Assembly: GCF_902459465.1 (NCBI RefSeq)
Contig: NC_047063.1
Location: forward strand, 24,163,055-24,227,054
Origin: Asterias rubens
Taxonomy: Eukaryota > Echinodermata > Asteroidea > Forcipulatida > Asteriidae
Direction: 5' to 3'
DNA length: 64,000 bases
Below the pieces are notes generated by a model. That model saw only the letters and a program-made list of their open reading frames with translations. It did not search any database and had not been told where the DNA came from. The translations under genes and the position numbers were made by a program. Shown one piece after another: positions 1 through 10,359 of the stretch. Position 1 is the first letter of the stretch; each line of letters starts with the position of its first letter.

Positions 1-998
1 AAAAGCTCTTTTATTATTTTATTAAGTTAAGAAGCCATTCATGGTTTAGCAACAAGATCTCATAACCCGAAATCACTCAAACAACTTACCGTCTCAGGAG
101 TTTGCAATACCACACATTGTTGTCTTACCCAATCAGAAAAAAAATCAAGCATGTTGTGTTAGCTGCTCCAAAACTATGGCATAATCTACCTCCTTGTGTT
201 TAGTAATCATATTCACTTGAATGAAGTTCTGTTTGTGTATTTGTATTTCTTTCTCTGCATTTATTTACTTCTTGAAATGCGCAATAGAGTATGTTACTGA
301 ATATAAATGTCTGTTGTTATTATTTCTTCTGATGAAATACCCAAAGTCAGAAAAACACTATATATAAAGGTTGAGTAGTTACATTGCTGTATTTTGTAGA
401 TAAGCATGACACATCTCTTTAGAGAAGCATTTTTAACTTAAATGTTATTTTCAATTATCTTGTTGCCCTTACTGTTTTACAGCATAGTTGTGGTTTTTAT
501 TGGATGGTTCTAACAGTTACTGGTTTCATCTTAAATATTTTTCTGTTGTGAATCTTAGAGTAACTTTTTCAGGATCTTTATATTGTACCAGGTTTTTACT
601 GTTGTGTTTGATTGCTTTGATATATCTGTATACTTTTACGTTTATTGTTTTTAGGATCAGATTTTGTGGATCTTACTTTTGCCCTTTTAATGATTTTACT
701 TTTGTGGTTTTACAGTGTATGTTTTAGTTTTTTTTTGTTTTAACGAAAAGTGCCTGGTAGCATTTTTAAATTTAGATTATATAAATGTATTTTATAATTT
801 AAATTCCTCTTTTAAATTGGCTAGATCGGTTATAATTGCTTGGAATACAAACAAAACTTAAAAGTAAGTTGAGTAATTTGAAATATTATGAATGATGCAT
901 TTGTGCACAAATGCAATCATGACTAGTACTTTATTATTGTCATCATTTTGGGCAATACTCGTTCGTAATATTTATTTGTTGACTTTTGTTTCCTCCAG
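1..998. other. AT-rich non-coding stretch, probably intron
   Basis: No supported exon or named repeat was found here. The stretch is rich in T/A runs and ends in a pyrimidine tract followed by CAG, which is the acceptor of the exon at 999. It is most simply an intron of the plus-strand gene whose earlier exons lie outside the window. Confidence 0.5.
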
Positions 999-1062
999 GG
1001 AGGAGGAATCTGAGGGAGAGGATCCAGCACTAGAGAGCCTTGGAGCAGCCATCAGCTTCCAG
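999..1062 (+). CDS. Penultimate exon of an unrecognised acidic protein
   Basis: A good acceptor (pyrimidine tract, TCCTCCAG) precedes this exon and a GTCAGA donor follows it. Only one frame is open; it starts with one leftover base and ends in phase 0. It encodes 21 residues beginning EEESEGEDPALESLG. Phase 0 matches the acceptor of the exon at 2681, so the two are joined here by inference. The strong acidic bias suggests a nuclear or nucleolar tail, but I do not recognise the family and the upstream part of the gene is not in the window. Confidence 0.55.
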
Positions 1063-2680
1063 GTCAGACCCTTGAAGAAACACTGTACATGATTAATAAT
1101 AACAGTCTTGCAAGACTGGGTCCCTGTCTTTATCCGCAAGGATAAAGACAGGTACCTACTTCTTTTATAAGGGAATGCTGTGCGCGTCGCGCACATAGCG
1201 TGATGTGGCACACATCGTGTGATGTGGCACAACTGTCCCGGCCATTGCTCTCGACCAATAGGAATTAAGAAACTCTCTGATAAGCACAGGTGCAAGCTTG
1301 CGTGTCACGCCCATGTTTCAACACGTTAACAAAGGTTTATAAACACCCACGTGACGCCCTCTCCACCAATAGGAATAGCGAAACTGTCCGAGGTATTTAT
1401 GTATAAGAAACAATTTTCAGTAGCCTATCACCCCTTTGTGTGTAATTTTACCCCAAATCATCTAGTCTACCAGTCAGAGGTATTATCTTATGCCAGACAC
1501 TTTTTTTCTGAGAAGACCTTTGAAATTTGCATTCTGCAGATTTCATCTTTTTTCTTTTCCTTTTTTTATGTCATCATCTTCATCTTTTGTTATTAAAATT
1601 TCAGTGCAGTTTTTTATTTTGTATTTATCGTTTGATGTTTCTTAGGCGTTAGACAGGAACAAGAAAATTGTCACGACTGTATAATCAAGAATTAGACAAT
1701 CAATGTCTTTGTTTTATTTCAAAATGTACATTTGCTGTGGATGTAAAAAAGAACTTCCTTTGCAAATTTAAGAAATATAAAAATACAAACAATTTTATAT
1801 TTTGCTGTTTGCTCTTCTGAAGAACTTGGTACGATTTTAGCTTTAGATCATCAGTTTGAAATATTCATAAGAAAAAGACATGCTGTAACAACCATTAATT
1901 TTATACAACTCTATTGGGAGAAGTTTTGGTTCTGAGAACTCCCAGTGTGGTCTTGTGGTGTTGAAAAGTATACTCATTACGTGCCGACCAACTTAACTTC
2001 TTGAAACCATGTTCCTGCTATTATGGTGCATGTATAATCCATACTTAAATGGATTGAAACACACACTGGGCAGTTTGGGACCGCAACCAATTATGCTAGC
2101 TCATTAAAACTGGAGTCAACTGTACAATGAGAAAGATAAACTTGCTGCAACAGGACGCTGTGGCAAACACTCTTCACAGAATCATTTCACAGGACGCTGT
2201 GGCATACACTCTTCACAGAATCATTTAACAGGACGCTGTGGCATACACTCTTCACAGAATCATTTAACAGGACGCTGTGGCATACACTCTTCACAGAATC
2301 ATTTAACAGGACGCTTTGGCATACACTCTTCACAGAATCATTTAACAGGACGCTGTGGCATACACTCTTCACAGAATCATTTAACAGGACGCTGTGGCAT
2401 ACACTCTTCACAGAATCATTTATCAGGACGCTGTGGCATACACTCTTCACAGAATCATTTATCAGGACGCTGTGGCATACACTCTTCACAGAATCATTTA
2501 ACAGGATGCTGTGGCATACACTCTTCACAGAATCATTTATCAGGACGCTGTGGCATACACTCTTCACAAAATCATTTCACACTCTACACAGTGGCATTTA
2601 AAATGAGTTCATTTTCTCCACGGAAACATGATACAAAATAAGTTTCTCACTTGTACATTTCTTATCTCCGCTTCTAATAG
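1063..2680 (+). other. Intron with hairpin, interspersed repeat and minisatellite
   Basis: This is the presumed intron between the two exons of the acidic-protein gene. It holds a perfect 13-bp hairpin near 1123-1152, a dispersed repeat at about 1330-1400 (related to 41.70-41.82 kb and 8.16-8.23 kb) and the 39-bp minisatellite at 2146-2580. The rest is AT-rich with nothing recognisable. Confidence 0.5.
2146..2580. repeat. 39-bp minisatellite, about 11 copies
   Basis: A 39-bp unit containing ACAGGACGCTGTGGCATACA is repeated head to tail with few substitutions (for example ACAGG versus TCAGG, GCTGTGG versus GCTTTGG). Because 39 is a multiple of three, the array is open on the minus strand as a 13-residue repeat (KSVCHSVLLNDSV). 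I read this as a property of the period, not as a gene. The array is intronic to the acidic-protein gene. Confidence 0.9.
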
Positions 2681-2845
2681 AGGGCGAAAGAAGAGGAAGA
2701 TGTCTACAGAGACACTGTGGCACGAGGAGCCTACAATGAGTTTGCCTCATTCTCCTCTTCATCAGTCCAAGGACCTCCCTCAAAGAAGCTCAAATTGAAG
2801 CAGAGCTCCTACTTCAGTGATGAGGAGGAAATTGACGGGGACTGA
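2681..2845 (+). CDS. Terminal exon of an unrecognised acidic/serine-rich protein
   Basis: The acceptor CTTCTAATAG is followed in phase 0 by 54 codons and TGA. The peptide starts RAKEEEDVYRDTVARG, continues through a Ser-rich patch and a Lys-rich patch (KKLKLK, nuclear-localisation-like), and ends in an acidic tail, SDEEEIDGD. The codon structure is clean and the phase matches exon 999-1062. The gene ends 293 bp from the stop codon of TXNL4B on the opposite strand, so the two genes converge. I cannot name the family. Confidence 0.6.
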   Translation, partial: RAKEEEDVYRDTVARGAYNEFASFSSSSVQGPPSKKLKLKQSSYFSDEEEIDGD

Positions 2846-3137
2846 GTCGGCTTTGAGGGGATACTTCTCTCCTAAGTGGTCATACATTGACGTTGATATC
2901 GAAGTCAACAGCTTTTAGACCCCGATGGATAAACCGCAAGAACTTGAAGTCGATGCTCTAAAGTACTCCGCCATGACACTCCAATTGTATCCTCAGTTGG
3001 TCATATCCAAAGTGTGATATGAAAGAGGTACAACCTCGGAGGTACAACCTCGGAGGGTCAACCTGTCGCAGTCAGGCTAGTCACAGTGAGTCCTCAGCAG
3101 TACAAGGCTCAAGTTCTGGAGGTTCCTGGTCGGTAGA

Positions 3138-3303
3138 TCATATGTCCTGGTAGAGCAACTCGTACTGTGTGATGTTTTGGGGATCAATGGGGGAGGTGAC
3201 CATGACCTTTCCCTTCATAGCTCCACGGTAGATGACCTCGACAAGATCGATGAAGTCTTGCTTCGTCTTAAAGCTCCCAATAAACTTTGTGTGATCAGGA
3301 GTC
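3138..3303 (-). CDS. TXNL4B: TXNL4B terminal coding exon 3
   Basis: The acceptor CTAATTTCAG supplies the last base of the split glycine codon, then [17 protein letters not shown] and on to ...YELLYQDI and TGA. It encodes the C-terminal helix and tail specific to TXNL4B. Confidence 0.93.
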
Positions 3304-5424
3304 CTGAAATTAGAATTTTAAACAGTTTTTGTTGGGTTTTTTTAAGTATAAAAACTACAGTCAATTCTTAGCTTTTCAAGTTTACTTGTTTGAATCCAGG
3401 CCTCGGCTCCAAGAGCGAAGTTATTTTGAGACAGGCTTGTGACTTTATGTAAACCAAATAGCTTGGATAAGGGTTGTGTCACAGTTTGGTTGGACAAAAC
3501 CTCCAACACAACCCTGTGAACAACAAATTTTAGGATCACACATACAAAATAAACTGCAATTTGTACAATTGGTTCAATGTTTTATGTCTTCTTTATCTTG
3601 TTATTTTTTAGTGTGTACAGCCAAGGCAAAATTTCATAGAGCTGCTTAAGTTGCTTAAACATTTTCTGCTTAGCACAAATCAGCAAGAAACCAGTCATAA
3701 ATTGTACATGTGGCATGGTATTTGGGTTGGTAACCCTGCTCTGGTAAGCACTCTGCTTAGCTACTTGTGTTTAAGCAGCTCTATGAAATCGGGCCCTTGG
3801 GAAGATTTCAAAAAGAGGTTAGACTGGTCTTATCTCAAGTACGGGCGAGTTACTCGTCCTAACTTAGGACTTGCCTTAAAAGTAGTCCTAAGTTAGGAAT
3901 TCAACCCCAGTTCACTTTGGAAGTTGATTTAAACTTTATGCATACCCATAGTCCACCTTCATGTGTTGTCCATTGAAGAAGAAAACAGTTGCTGGTATAA
4001 GTGTGATGTCAAAGTATTGCAAATAGATTGGCACACTGTCTGCGTCAACGCAGTAGATGGCAGCCATCTTGGACAGATCATGGGCAGTCTTGGCAAGCTG
4101 TTTGGGAAAAATATTATTTGACTTGATCAAATTTATGTTTGTCTATTAATACCATTATTATGTTGCATAATTTATTAAGTTTTGATTGACAAAGTTATCC
4201 TGGGTCAAGTTGATTGACAAAGTAATCTCAGGTCAAGTTAGCAAGACAAGTCCAGTGGTATTGTGTTTTTTTTTTTTCTTTCTTAATTAAACATCTTTGT
4301 CTCAAAAGAATGATGATCAAATGTTGAGTCTCACAAATATCGCCCATTAAACAGACAGAAGAGATCAATCTTCTCTTGGGGTTTTGTTTAAAGGCAGTGG
4401 ACACTATTGGTAAGTACTCAAAATAATTATTAGCATAAAACCGTACATGGTAAAGAGTAATGGGGATAGGTTGATAGTATAAAACATTGTGAGAAATGGC
4501 TCCTTCGGTAGTGATGTAGTTTTCGAGAAAGAAGTAATTTTCCACGAATTTGATTTAGAATTTGAGGTCTCGAAATCAAGCATCTGAAAGCACACAACTT
4601 TGTGTGACAAGGGTGTTTTTTCTTCATAGTTATCTCGCAACTTAGACGACTAATTGAGCTGAAATTTTCACAGGTTGGCTATTTTATGCATATGTTGAGA
4701 TACACCAAGTGAGAAGACTGGTCTTTGATAATTACCAATAGTGTCCACTGTCTTTAAAGGAAAAGGGTTATAAAAATGTTTTCTCGTTTTGATTCTAGTC
4801 TCTGGTATTTTGATTCTAGTCTCTTCTCATTTTGATTCTAGTCTCTTCTCATTTTGATTCTAGTCTCTTCTCATTTTGATTCTAGTCTCTTCTCATTTTG
4901 ATCCTAGTCTCTTCTCATTTTGATTCTAGTCTCATCTCATTTTGATTCTAGTCTCTTCTCAGTTTGATTCTAGTCTCTTCTCATTGTGATTCTAGTCTCT
5001 TCTCATTTTGATTCTAGTCTTGTAAATAGAATCCAGGTCCAGTAAAGATTCTTAGTTACAAGTCTTGCAGTCTTGCGTGTGACCTCAGCTTACCTGTAGC
5101 AGTTATGCAAGGGGGAGCTATTGACTTCTTACACAATATAGAACACGCCTCCAAACTGCGCGTAATTTTTGGTGTCAACTTGCTTTTGTGCATGTTTGTA
5201 TACGATTTTGAAACCAAAAATTACACCCAGGATAGGCACATACGCTGTGCGTATTGCAAGGGGTCTTTATAACCACAAGCCTGTTTACTTACAATTTCAT
5301 CGAGCTGAAGGCATGTTAGATCGGTATTGCGTCCAAACCGAAGGACAAGGACCAAGTCTTGTGTCGTCTTAATTACTTGATCTATCTCCTTCTTACTTGC
5401 CAGCTTGGGAAGGAGGAAACTCAT
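3138..5424 (-). CDS. TXNL4B: Thioredoxin-like protein 4B (Dim1-like), complete three-exon gene
   Basis: Coding exons are 5293-5424, 3946-4097 and 3303-3138, and all junctions are GT-AG with matching phases. Together they give 450 nt, that is 149 residues plus stop, the same length as the vertebrate protein. The N-terminus [16 protein letters not shown], the central block [10 protein letters not shown]...[14 protein letters not shown], and the C-terminus ending YELLYQDI are diagnostic of TXNL4B rather than TXNL4A/DIM1. The fold is thioredoxin-like but there is no CXXC redox pair. The family binds U5 snRNP proteins such as PRP6 and acts in pre-mRNA splicing and cell-cycle progression in the nucleus. 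A CTGTAAAAC string at 5462-5470 (acceptor on this strand) suggests a separate 5'UTR exon. Both introns carry transposon fragments. Confidence 0.95.
3628..3794. mobile_element. Palindromic MITE (ATTTCATAGAGCTGCTTAA ends)
   Basis: Inverted ends AATTTCATAGAGCTGCTTAA and TTAAGCAGCTCTATGAAAT enclose about 130 bp in TXNL4B intron 2. A degenerate relative is at 51980-52140. The hairpins at 55002-55251 and the half copy at 60200-60275 have a similar end (ATTTCATGGCTCTGCTTA) and may be one superfamily. Confidence 0.75.
3795..3905. repeat. Partial 'TCCTAAGTTAGGAC' hairpin repeat
   Basis: It contains CGTCCTAACTTAGGAC and a second inverted GTCCTAAGTTAGGA, and abuts the preceding MITE. A fuller copy is at 10700-10848 and a diverged one at 62740-62835. 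Confidence 0.65.
3946..4097 (-). CDS. TXNL4B: TXNL4B coding exon 2
   Basis: The acceptor TTCCCAAACAG precedes [15 protein letters not shown]. The exon ends two bases into a glycine codon at donor GTATGC. It carries the central beta strands of the thioredoxin fold. Confidence 0.93.
4388..4757. mobile_element. TTAA-flanked palindromic MITE, family B, full copy
   Basis: It begins TTAAAGGCAGTGGACACT and ends AGTGTCCACTGTCTTTAA; the centre is a hairpin around TTTGAGGTCTCGAAATC. It lies in TXNL4B intron 1. TTAA at both ends fits a piggyBac-type non-autonomous element, though the TTAA is inferred as target site from its recurrence in other copies. This is the commonest family in the window (about 12 copies or fragments). 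Confidence 0.8.
4793..5026. repeat. 22-bp minisatellite, about 10 copies
   Basis: The unit GATTCTAGTCTCTTCTCATTTT is repeated head to tail with scattered point changes, inside TXNL4B intron 1. The long pyrimidine-rich strand could influence splicing of that intron, but nothing shows this directly. Confidence 0.9.
5293..5424 (-). CDS. TXNL4B: TXNL4B coding exon 1
   Basis: Forty-four codons from ATG to the donor GTAAGT, ending in phase 0 after ...CLQLDEI. The start is chosen because the N-terminus MSFLLPKL aligns with the family from residue 1. Confidence 0.93.
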
Positions 5425-5574
5425 CCTGACTGTCTCATCCTTATCAAATTATGTCTTCAAACTGTAAAACAAAGAAAATGCTGAATTTAGTTTTAGTCAT
5501 AATACCCCTAAAACTAATAGTACTCTCTAGTCCAAGAGATTATGAAGTTTGTTTCGCTATCGTCTCAAATAGGG

Positions 5575-5985
5575 GAACAACCCTCGTCGTTGTAATCATT
5601 ATTATGGAACAAACTTTGTAGTTGTAGACGATATAACAGAACAAACCTTGTGTCGTAGTTGTAAAATATCGCGGAACAAACCTTGTATTGTAGTTGTAGA
5701 CAATCATTATTATTATGGAACTAACTTTGCAGTTGTAGATGATATTTAGCGGAACAAACCTTGTATTTGTAAACCATAAAGTGGAACAAACTTCGTAGTT
5801 TTGTAGATGGTATAGCGGAAAACCTTGTAGTTGTAGACAAAATTTTATAATTATGGACGGAACAAACTTCGCAGTTGTACTTGTACGTAGATTATGTAGT
5901 TGATTGATAGTGGAACAAACCTCATCAATATTGTTATCATGCATACAAAAAAGTTGTGAACAATATAGCGGAACGACCTTCAGTT
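5575..5985. repeat. Degenerate tandem repeat around GGAACAAACCTTGTAGTTGTAG
   Basis: About nine irregular units share GGAACAAACCTTGTAGTT with variable AT-rich spacers. It lies just upstream of TXNL4B exon 1 and ends in a C homopolymer at about 5988-6001. A 149-codon open frame on the minus strand through it is repeat-derived. Confidence 0.75.
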
Positions 5986-6089
5986 CCACCCCCCCCCCCC
6001 CTCCTTATCTAGAAACCAATACCTAAATGAAAAGATATTTACAATTCTATGGCTGAATCACACCTCCATGATCACAGTGGGTGAACTTT

Positions 6090-6668
6090 TTCTCTACCGT
6101 ACCTGTGAAGGGGGGCTGGTCATCTCGCCACCTAGCAAGCTCGCCACCAACAAAGTCGCCCCCTGCAAAGTCGCCCACTAACCGGCTCGCCCCGAGTTGT
6201 TACAAAGTCGCCCCATGACAATGTCGCCCCCAAACAATGTCGCCCCCCTAGCAAAGTCGCCCCCTGACAATGTCGCCCCCAGCCAATGGCGCCCCCTAGC
6301 AAAGTCGCCCCCAGAAAATAATTAAGGGTTAGGGTTAGGGTTAGGGAATAGGGTTAGGGTTAGATCTTCCACAAGCACATTACTTCAGATGGAGATTTTT
6401 CTGAAAATGTTTTAACTATATTTTTTTACCATAACTATTGTAGCCTTAATTATTTTCCGAACTACATCTGGGGGCGGCTTTGCTAGGGGGCGACATTGGC
6501 TGGGGGCGACATTGTCAGGGGGCAACTTTGCTAGGGGGCGACATTGTTTGGGGGCGATATTGCCAGGGGGCGACTTTGTTTCAACTCGGGGCGAGCCGGG
6601 TAGGGGGCGACTTTGTTGGTGGCGAGCCTGCAGGTGGCGAGATGACCAGCATTCCTATGAAGGTAGAA
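6090..6668. mobile_element. Small foldback element with TCGCCCC subrepeats and TTAGGG centre
   Basis: The two arms (about 6090-6325 and 6465-6668) are inverted copies: the left has GCTGGTCATCTCGCCACCT, the right AGGTGGCGAGATGACCAGC. Each arm contains irregular 16-20-bp units built on TCGCCCCC. The loop holds TTAGGG repeats at about 6327-6362, on the left-arm side, then AT-rich sequence. Arms made of short tandem repeats are the hallmark of foldback transposons. No open frame suggests a transposase. Confidence 0.8.
6327..6362 (+). repeat. Interstitial telomere-like TTAGGG repeats
   Basis: About six TTAGGG hexamers with one interruption (GGAATAGGG). The hexamer is the metazoan and echinoderm telomere unit. 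It lies inside the small foldback element rather than at a chromosome end. Confidence 0.9.
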
Positions 6669-6812
6669 AATAGACTCCATGCTCTACCTGCCCCCGCCCG
6701 CCCCTACTCTGTCTAAAATACTATATGGTTTAAAATTATTGTTTGCACTAATTTTAACATCTTTATTTTTGCGTATAAAATACGAATTTATTTCATGTTG
6801 AATTAAAATGTG

Positions 6813-6960
6813 GGAAAAGTTTCCGTATGGCGCCACCACTAATTCATTCGATATGAATAATATTATAGTATCTAATTTACCTCCTCATCAATCTTGTCAA
6901 TGAGATATCCCTTTTTGTAAAATTTGTGAAAAAGTGGTGGCGCCATACGGAAATTTATCC
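6813..6960. mobile_element. Palindromic MITE, TTTCCGTATGGCGCCACCAC family, copy 1
   Basis: Inverted ends GGAAAAGTTTCCGTATGGCG and CGCCATACGGAAATTTATCC enclose about 110 AT-rich bp including ATTCGATATGAATAATAT. A second intact copy is at 7762-7895 and a truncated one at 27465-27567. Confidence 0.85.
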
Positions 6961-7761
6961 AAAAAGTGGACTGCCCGAGGTCACACTATTTATAAAACAT
7001 GTGGTTTGTCTTATATTGCCTATTTTACTTCCTGTATATCGTATAAAAACGTTCTTAATCTTACCAAGCGCAGCTGCGATCGGCCGGTTCAAAGCAGCAT
7101 AATAATTATAGACTTTTTTGTAAACAATGCGTAAACAAAAGTTATACGGGGTCCTACTACGCCCTCTGTTGTTGCTCGTTGATGCCGGCCCGGTGTGGGG
7201 GGTGCGTGGGTGGCGACGACACTGGTCCCCTGTCTTTATCTTGGTCCCCTGTGTTCTGCGTCACTGGTACACGGTGTGCATCCTAGCCGGCCGGTTGTGG
7301 AAAGGTTTTGGAAGGGTAATTTTCGTGTCTACCTCACTTTTGTAATCGATTATATCTTAAAAATGGTGAGTAAAATTGTTAATTGATATAGATTTGAAAC
7401 GGTGTTGATTTTAAGTGTATAACTAAGATCCTCCATGGATTGAATGAGCTAATAGCATGATTAGTCTACTAACTATCATCATATTTATAGGCTATCTAAT
7501 CTAGCCCCACTTGACTTTCTAATTACTTGTGTGGCCAAGGATAGCTGAATCCTTAGTAGCCACACGTCCACACCATTTCCTCATGCAGCAAAAAATAAAA
7601 ATTCTGGCGCCTTATCTACGAGCCACCCAGCAATATAAACCGGCAGAATGTGTTCACCTAACTCTTAGCTTGCTTTGTGTGTAGTTAAAAGTGAAACAAA
7701 TATAAAAAAATTAAAAAAAATTTAACGATAACTTTGCTACCCCTTTCGCCGACTCTAATTT
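6961..7761. other. Intergenic, no gene recognised
   Basis: Two open frames of 60-70 codons on the plus strand at 7127-7386 show no family signature, splice context or coding-type composition. No repeat could be named. The stretch lies between the two copies of the GGCGCCACCAC MITE. Confidence 0.4.
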
Positions 7762-7895
7762 GGGTAACTTTCCGTATGGCGCCACCACTTTTTCACTCAT
7801 TTTTACAAAAAGGGATATATCAATGAGGTAAATATTAGATACTATATTATTTCATATCGAATGAAAAAGTGGTGGCGCCATGCGGAAACTTTTCC
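7762..7895. mobile_element. Palindromic MITE, TTTCCGTATGGCGCCACCAC family, copy 2
   Basis: It begins GGGTAACTTTCCGTATGGCG and ends CGCCATGCGGAAACTTTTCC. It lies immediately upstream of the predicted TRMT10C promoter elements at 7925-7958, so it is a candidate contributor to that promoter region. Confidence 0.85.
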
Positions 7896-7924
7896 TCTAA
7901 TTTTATCGTTTCGTACATGGCGCA

Positions 7925-7990
7925 GCCATCTTGGAATATGCGAATCAACATGACGTCATTCGCCTGCTGAGCTGTGGGCCGGTGAGGGCG
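7925..7990 (+). promoter_or_regulatory. Candidate TRMT10C core promoter with YY1 and CRE motifs
   Basis: GCCATCTTG at 7925-7933 is a perfect YY1 consensus and TGACGTCA at 7951-7958 a perfect CREB/ATF palindrome. A GTGAGG donor-like site follows at about 7981. An acceptor TTTCATTTATTTAG ends at 8337, 39 bp before the TRMT10C start. This fits a non-coding first exon transcribed from here. YY1 plus CRE at initiation sites is common for nuclear genes of mitochondrial function; its use here is inference. Confidence 0.5.
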
Positions 7991-8375
7991 CAAACACAAA
8001 TCAACGGCTGTTTTATGTAAACTAAGCTTGTGTGCTTTTTCGTGAACTACGTAGAACGTGCTACGAATTTCGTTTTTAATAATGTTTGTTCATCTCATTT
8101 CTGCTTTTTTTTTTCGTGAGGATATTCATTCAGATTTCAGATCCATTTTGGTTTCTTTGGCACCCCCAAGTGATGCCCTCTCGACCAATCAGAGTGGATA
8201 AACTGTCGTTGGTATTCATCAATGGTTGATTGATGTATCCTCTCTGCTCACAGTCCGTCCAATTATTTCACATGAATTAACATTAATATTTCCAACGTGC
8301 CTATGATTGGTATATTTTTATTTTTCATTTATTTAGGAAAGGTTGCCACTCGGGTCAAACTAACTCGTCATTATT

Positions 8376-9716
8376 ATGATAAGCTTAAAGCATTTGAGAA
8401 CGCCCATGCAAGCCATTCGGAGGGGTCAGGCAAAAATCATCATTCGTAGCCGTCGAAATGTAAAGCCATCATCAGAATTTTTCCAAATACTCCCAGATTT
8501 CATCGAGATCTATGAAGATTCTCACCAAGAAAGGCCCACTCAGAGGCAAAGACGACAACTGCTTCTGGGGCACTTGTTTCAAGGTTTAAACTTCCACAAG
8601 CAATTCAGAAATTGTCAACTTTCTCCACTGAGCAAATGTTTCAGTACACATGCACATCAGTTTGAAGAGATCCACCTACAGAATGCAGAGCGCCGAGAAC
8701 CAAGTTGGGAGTTAACTGAGGTTTCAAGAAATTCTCCTGGACTGTTTGCAGGCTTCCTTTCTCTGGAGCAAGAGATTCTGAGAAGGTTAAAAAACAATGA
8801 GGACTCGGCGAAAACTCATATGCAAAATAATATCAAGAATGTAGCCTGTGCAATCCAGCTGAGACAGCAGTATAAGAAACCAGTTCCTGAAAGAATTCAT
8901 CCCATGGATCTGGATTATCTTCTGAGCCTCAAAACGAAATCAAGCAGAAATAAACAGTTGAGTTTCTTGGCGAGAAAGGAACATTTAAAACACAAACAGG
9001 CTGAAGAGAAACTTATAAAACACAATCTCAAAACACTTGAGAAAAATTCCTCAGTTGAGACAAGGTTGATGACTGTGAGGAATTGTTTCCTCCGACATGG
9101 GGTATCTGTCTCTGAAGCGACTGCTCATCAGTGGAACCTGGTCAGGGGTTTGATGTTCGGTCAGCCCATCATGTTTGATCTGAGCTACGAGGGCTTCATG
9201 GATCGCCGCGAGGTTGTCAACACTATCATGCAGCTCGGCCTCATTGTCAAAATCAACAAAACACTGCCAGATCCTTTTCACATCCACTTTGCAAACATAC
9301 CGCAGGATGGCTTGATTGAGAAGGAGTTTAAGCGAGTCTACGGTGACCAGGTCGACAGTTTGATGGTCAGCATTTCAAATAAAAGTCCTCAGCGTCTATT
9401 CGGGGATGAAGATCTCGTCTATCTCTCAGCCAACTCGCCAAATATACTCACAGAGTATGACTCGAGCAAAGTGTACATCATTGGTGGGTTTGTCGACAGG
9501 AGAGTGAAAAGTAACATTTCTCTCGGCAAAGCTGAAGAGAGTGGCATCCCTCATGCTAGACTTCCATTGGACGAGCACCTTATATGGCACAAGAGCACAA
9601 AGAACTTAACATTGGACCAGATGATGTGTATCTTGAGTGAGCTCAAGTTGTCTGGTAACTGGCACAGTGCCTTGAAGCATGTACCTCAGAGAAAGCATCT
9701 TGGCAGTAGATGAGTA
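8376..9716 (+). CDS. TRMT10C: tRNA methyltransferase 10 homologue C / mitochondrial RNase P protein 1
   Basis: A 445-residue single coding exon, somewhat longer than the roughly 400-residue vertebrate protein, whose coding sequence is also in one exon. The N-terminus is basic and acid-poor (LRTPMQAIRRGQAKIIIRSRR), as expected for a mitochondrial targeting peptide. The middle is helical and Lys-rich. The C-terminal half is a Trm10-type SPOUT domain: about residue 366 onward reads VYIIGGFVDRR, then HARLPLDEHL and LSGNWHSALKHVPQRK, the SAM-binding knot and terminal helix of the family. The protein methylates position 9 of mitochondrial tRNAs with SDR5C1 and is required for 5' tRNA cleavage by PRORP. 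The start is chosen because an acceptor lies just upstream and the leader follows directly. Confidence 0.93.
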
Positions 9717-10359
9717 GAGTCTACAAAAAATCTTCTTTTTCAAACTTGATTCAACTTTTTGACATACATGTACTTAAAATATTGATTTCTAAGTCATTTT
9801 GCTGGATTTCAAATATAGATTTTAGATGTAATAATCACGCAAAGTATTACATGTATGTGTATTCTACATAATATAGTACTTGTGGGTGTTTAAAGGCAGA
9901 ATATATCTTTGGTTTTTGGTACTTTGGGAGTTATTTAATCCTATAAATGAGTATAAAATTAAAATAACCTGTGTAAATTTCATTTCAAAAGATGGTCAGG
10001 TTTTGAAATAATCACCAAATAATATACAGGGCAAATATTTCCTTGCGGGAAGTATTATCCCTATTATGGGAATATTACACAATCTGATACAAACTTTGAG
10101 GGATAAAAACTGACATCTTTTTACAAACCAAAGTGAAGAAATGTTCCTCAAAATGTTATTACGTTTATACTTGTACTATCAAAAGCTGCTGTAGGCTTCT
10201 TGCCAAAAGTTGTTACCGCCATTAATTTTTAGAGTGGTTACCAAAGTTTACTTCCCTTTTGAGTTTATGAGTTTGTTTTGTATAATTAAATAGTATAATG
10301 CAATGATGTCATGAATTTAATTTACTTGGCATTTATGTTTAAATAGCTGGTTTGGTTGG
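9717..10359 (+). other. 3' flank of TRMT10C
   Basis: AT-rich sequence without another gene. It presumably contains the TRMT10C 3'UTR, but I could not place a convincing AATAAA with a downstream element. Confidence 0.4.

Noticed and set aside
2187-2567. 126-codon open frame of 13-residue repeats on the minus strand
   Set aside because: It is the 39-bp minisatellite read in an open phase; the unit is divisible by three, and there is no flanking gene structure on that strand.
5540-5989. 149-codon minus-strand open frame
   Set aside because: It follows the degenerate GGAACAAACCTTGTAG repeat; residues repeat irregularly and no family is recognised.
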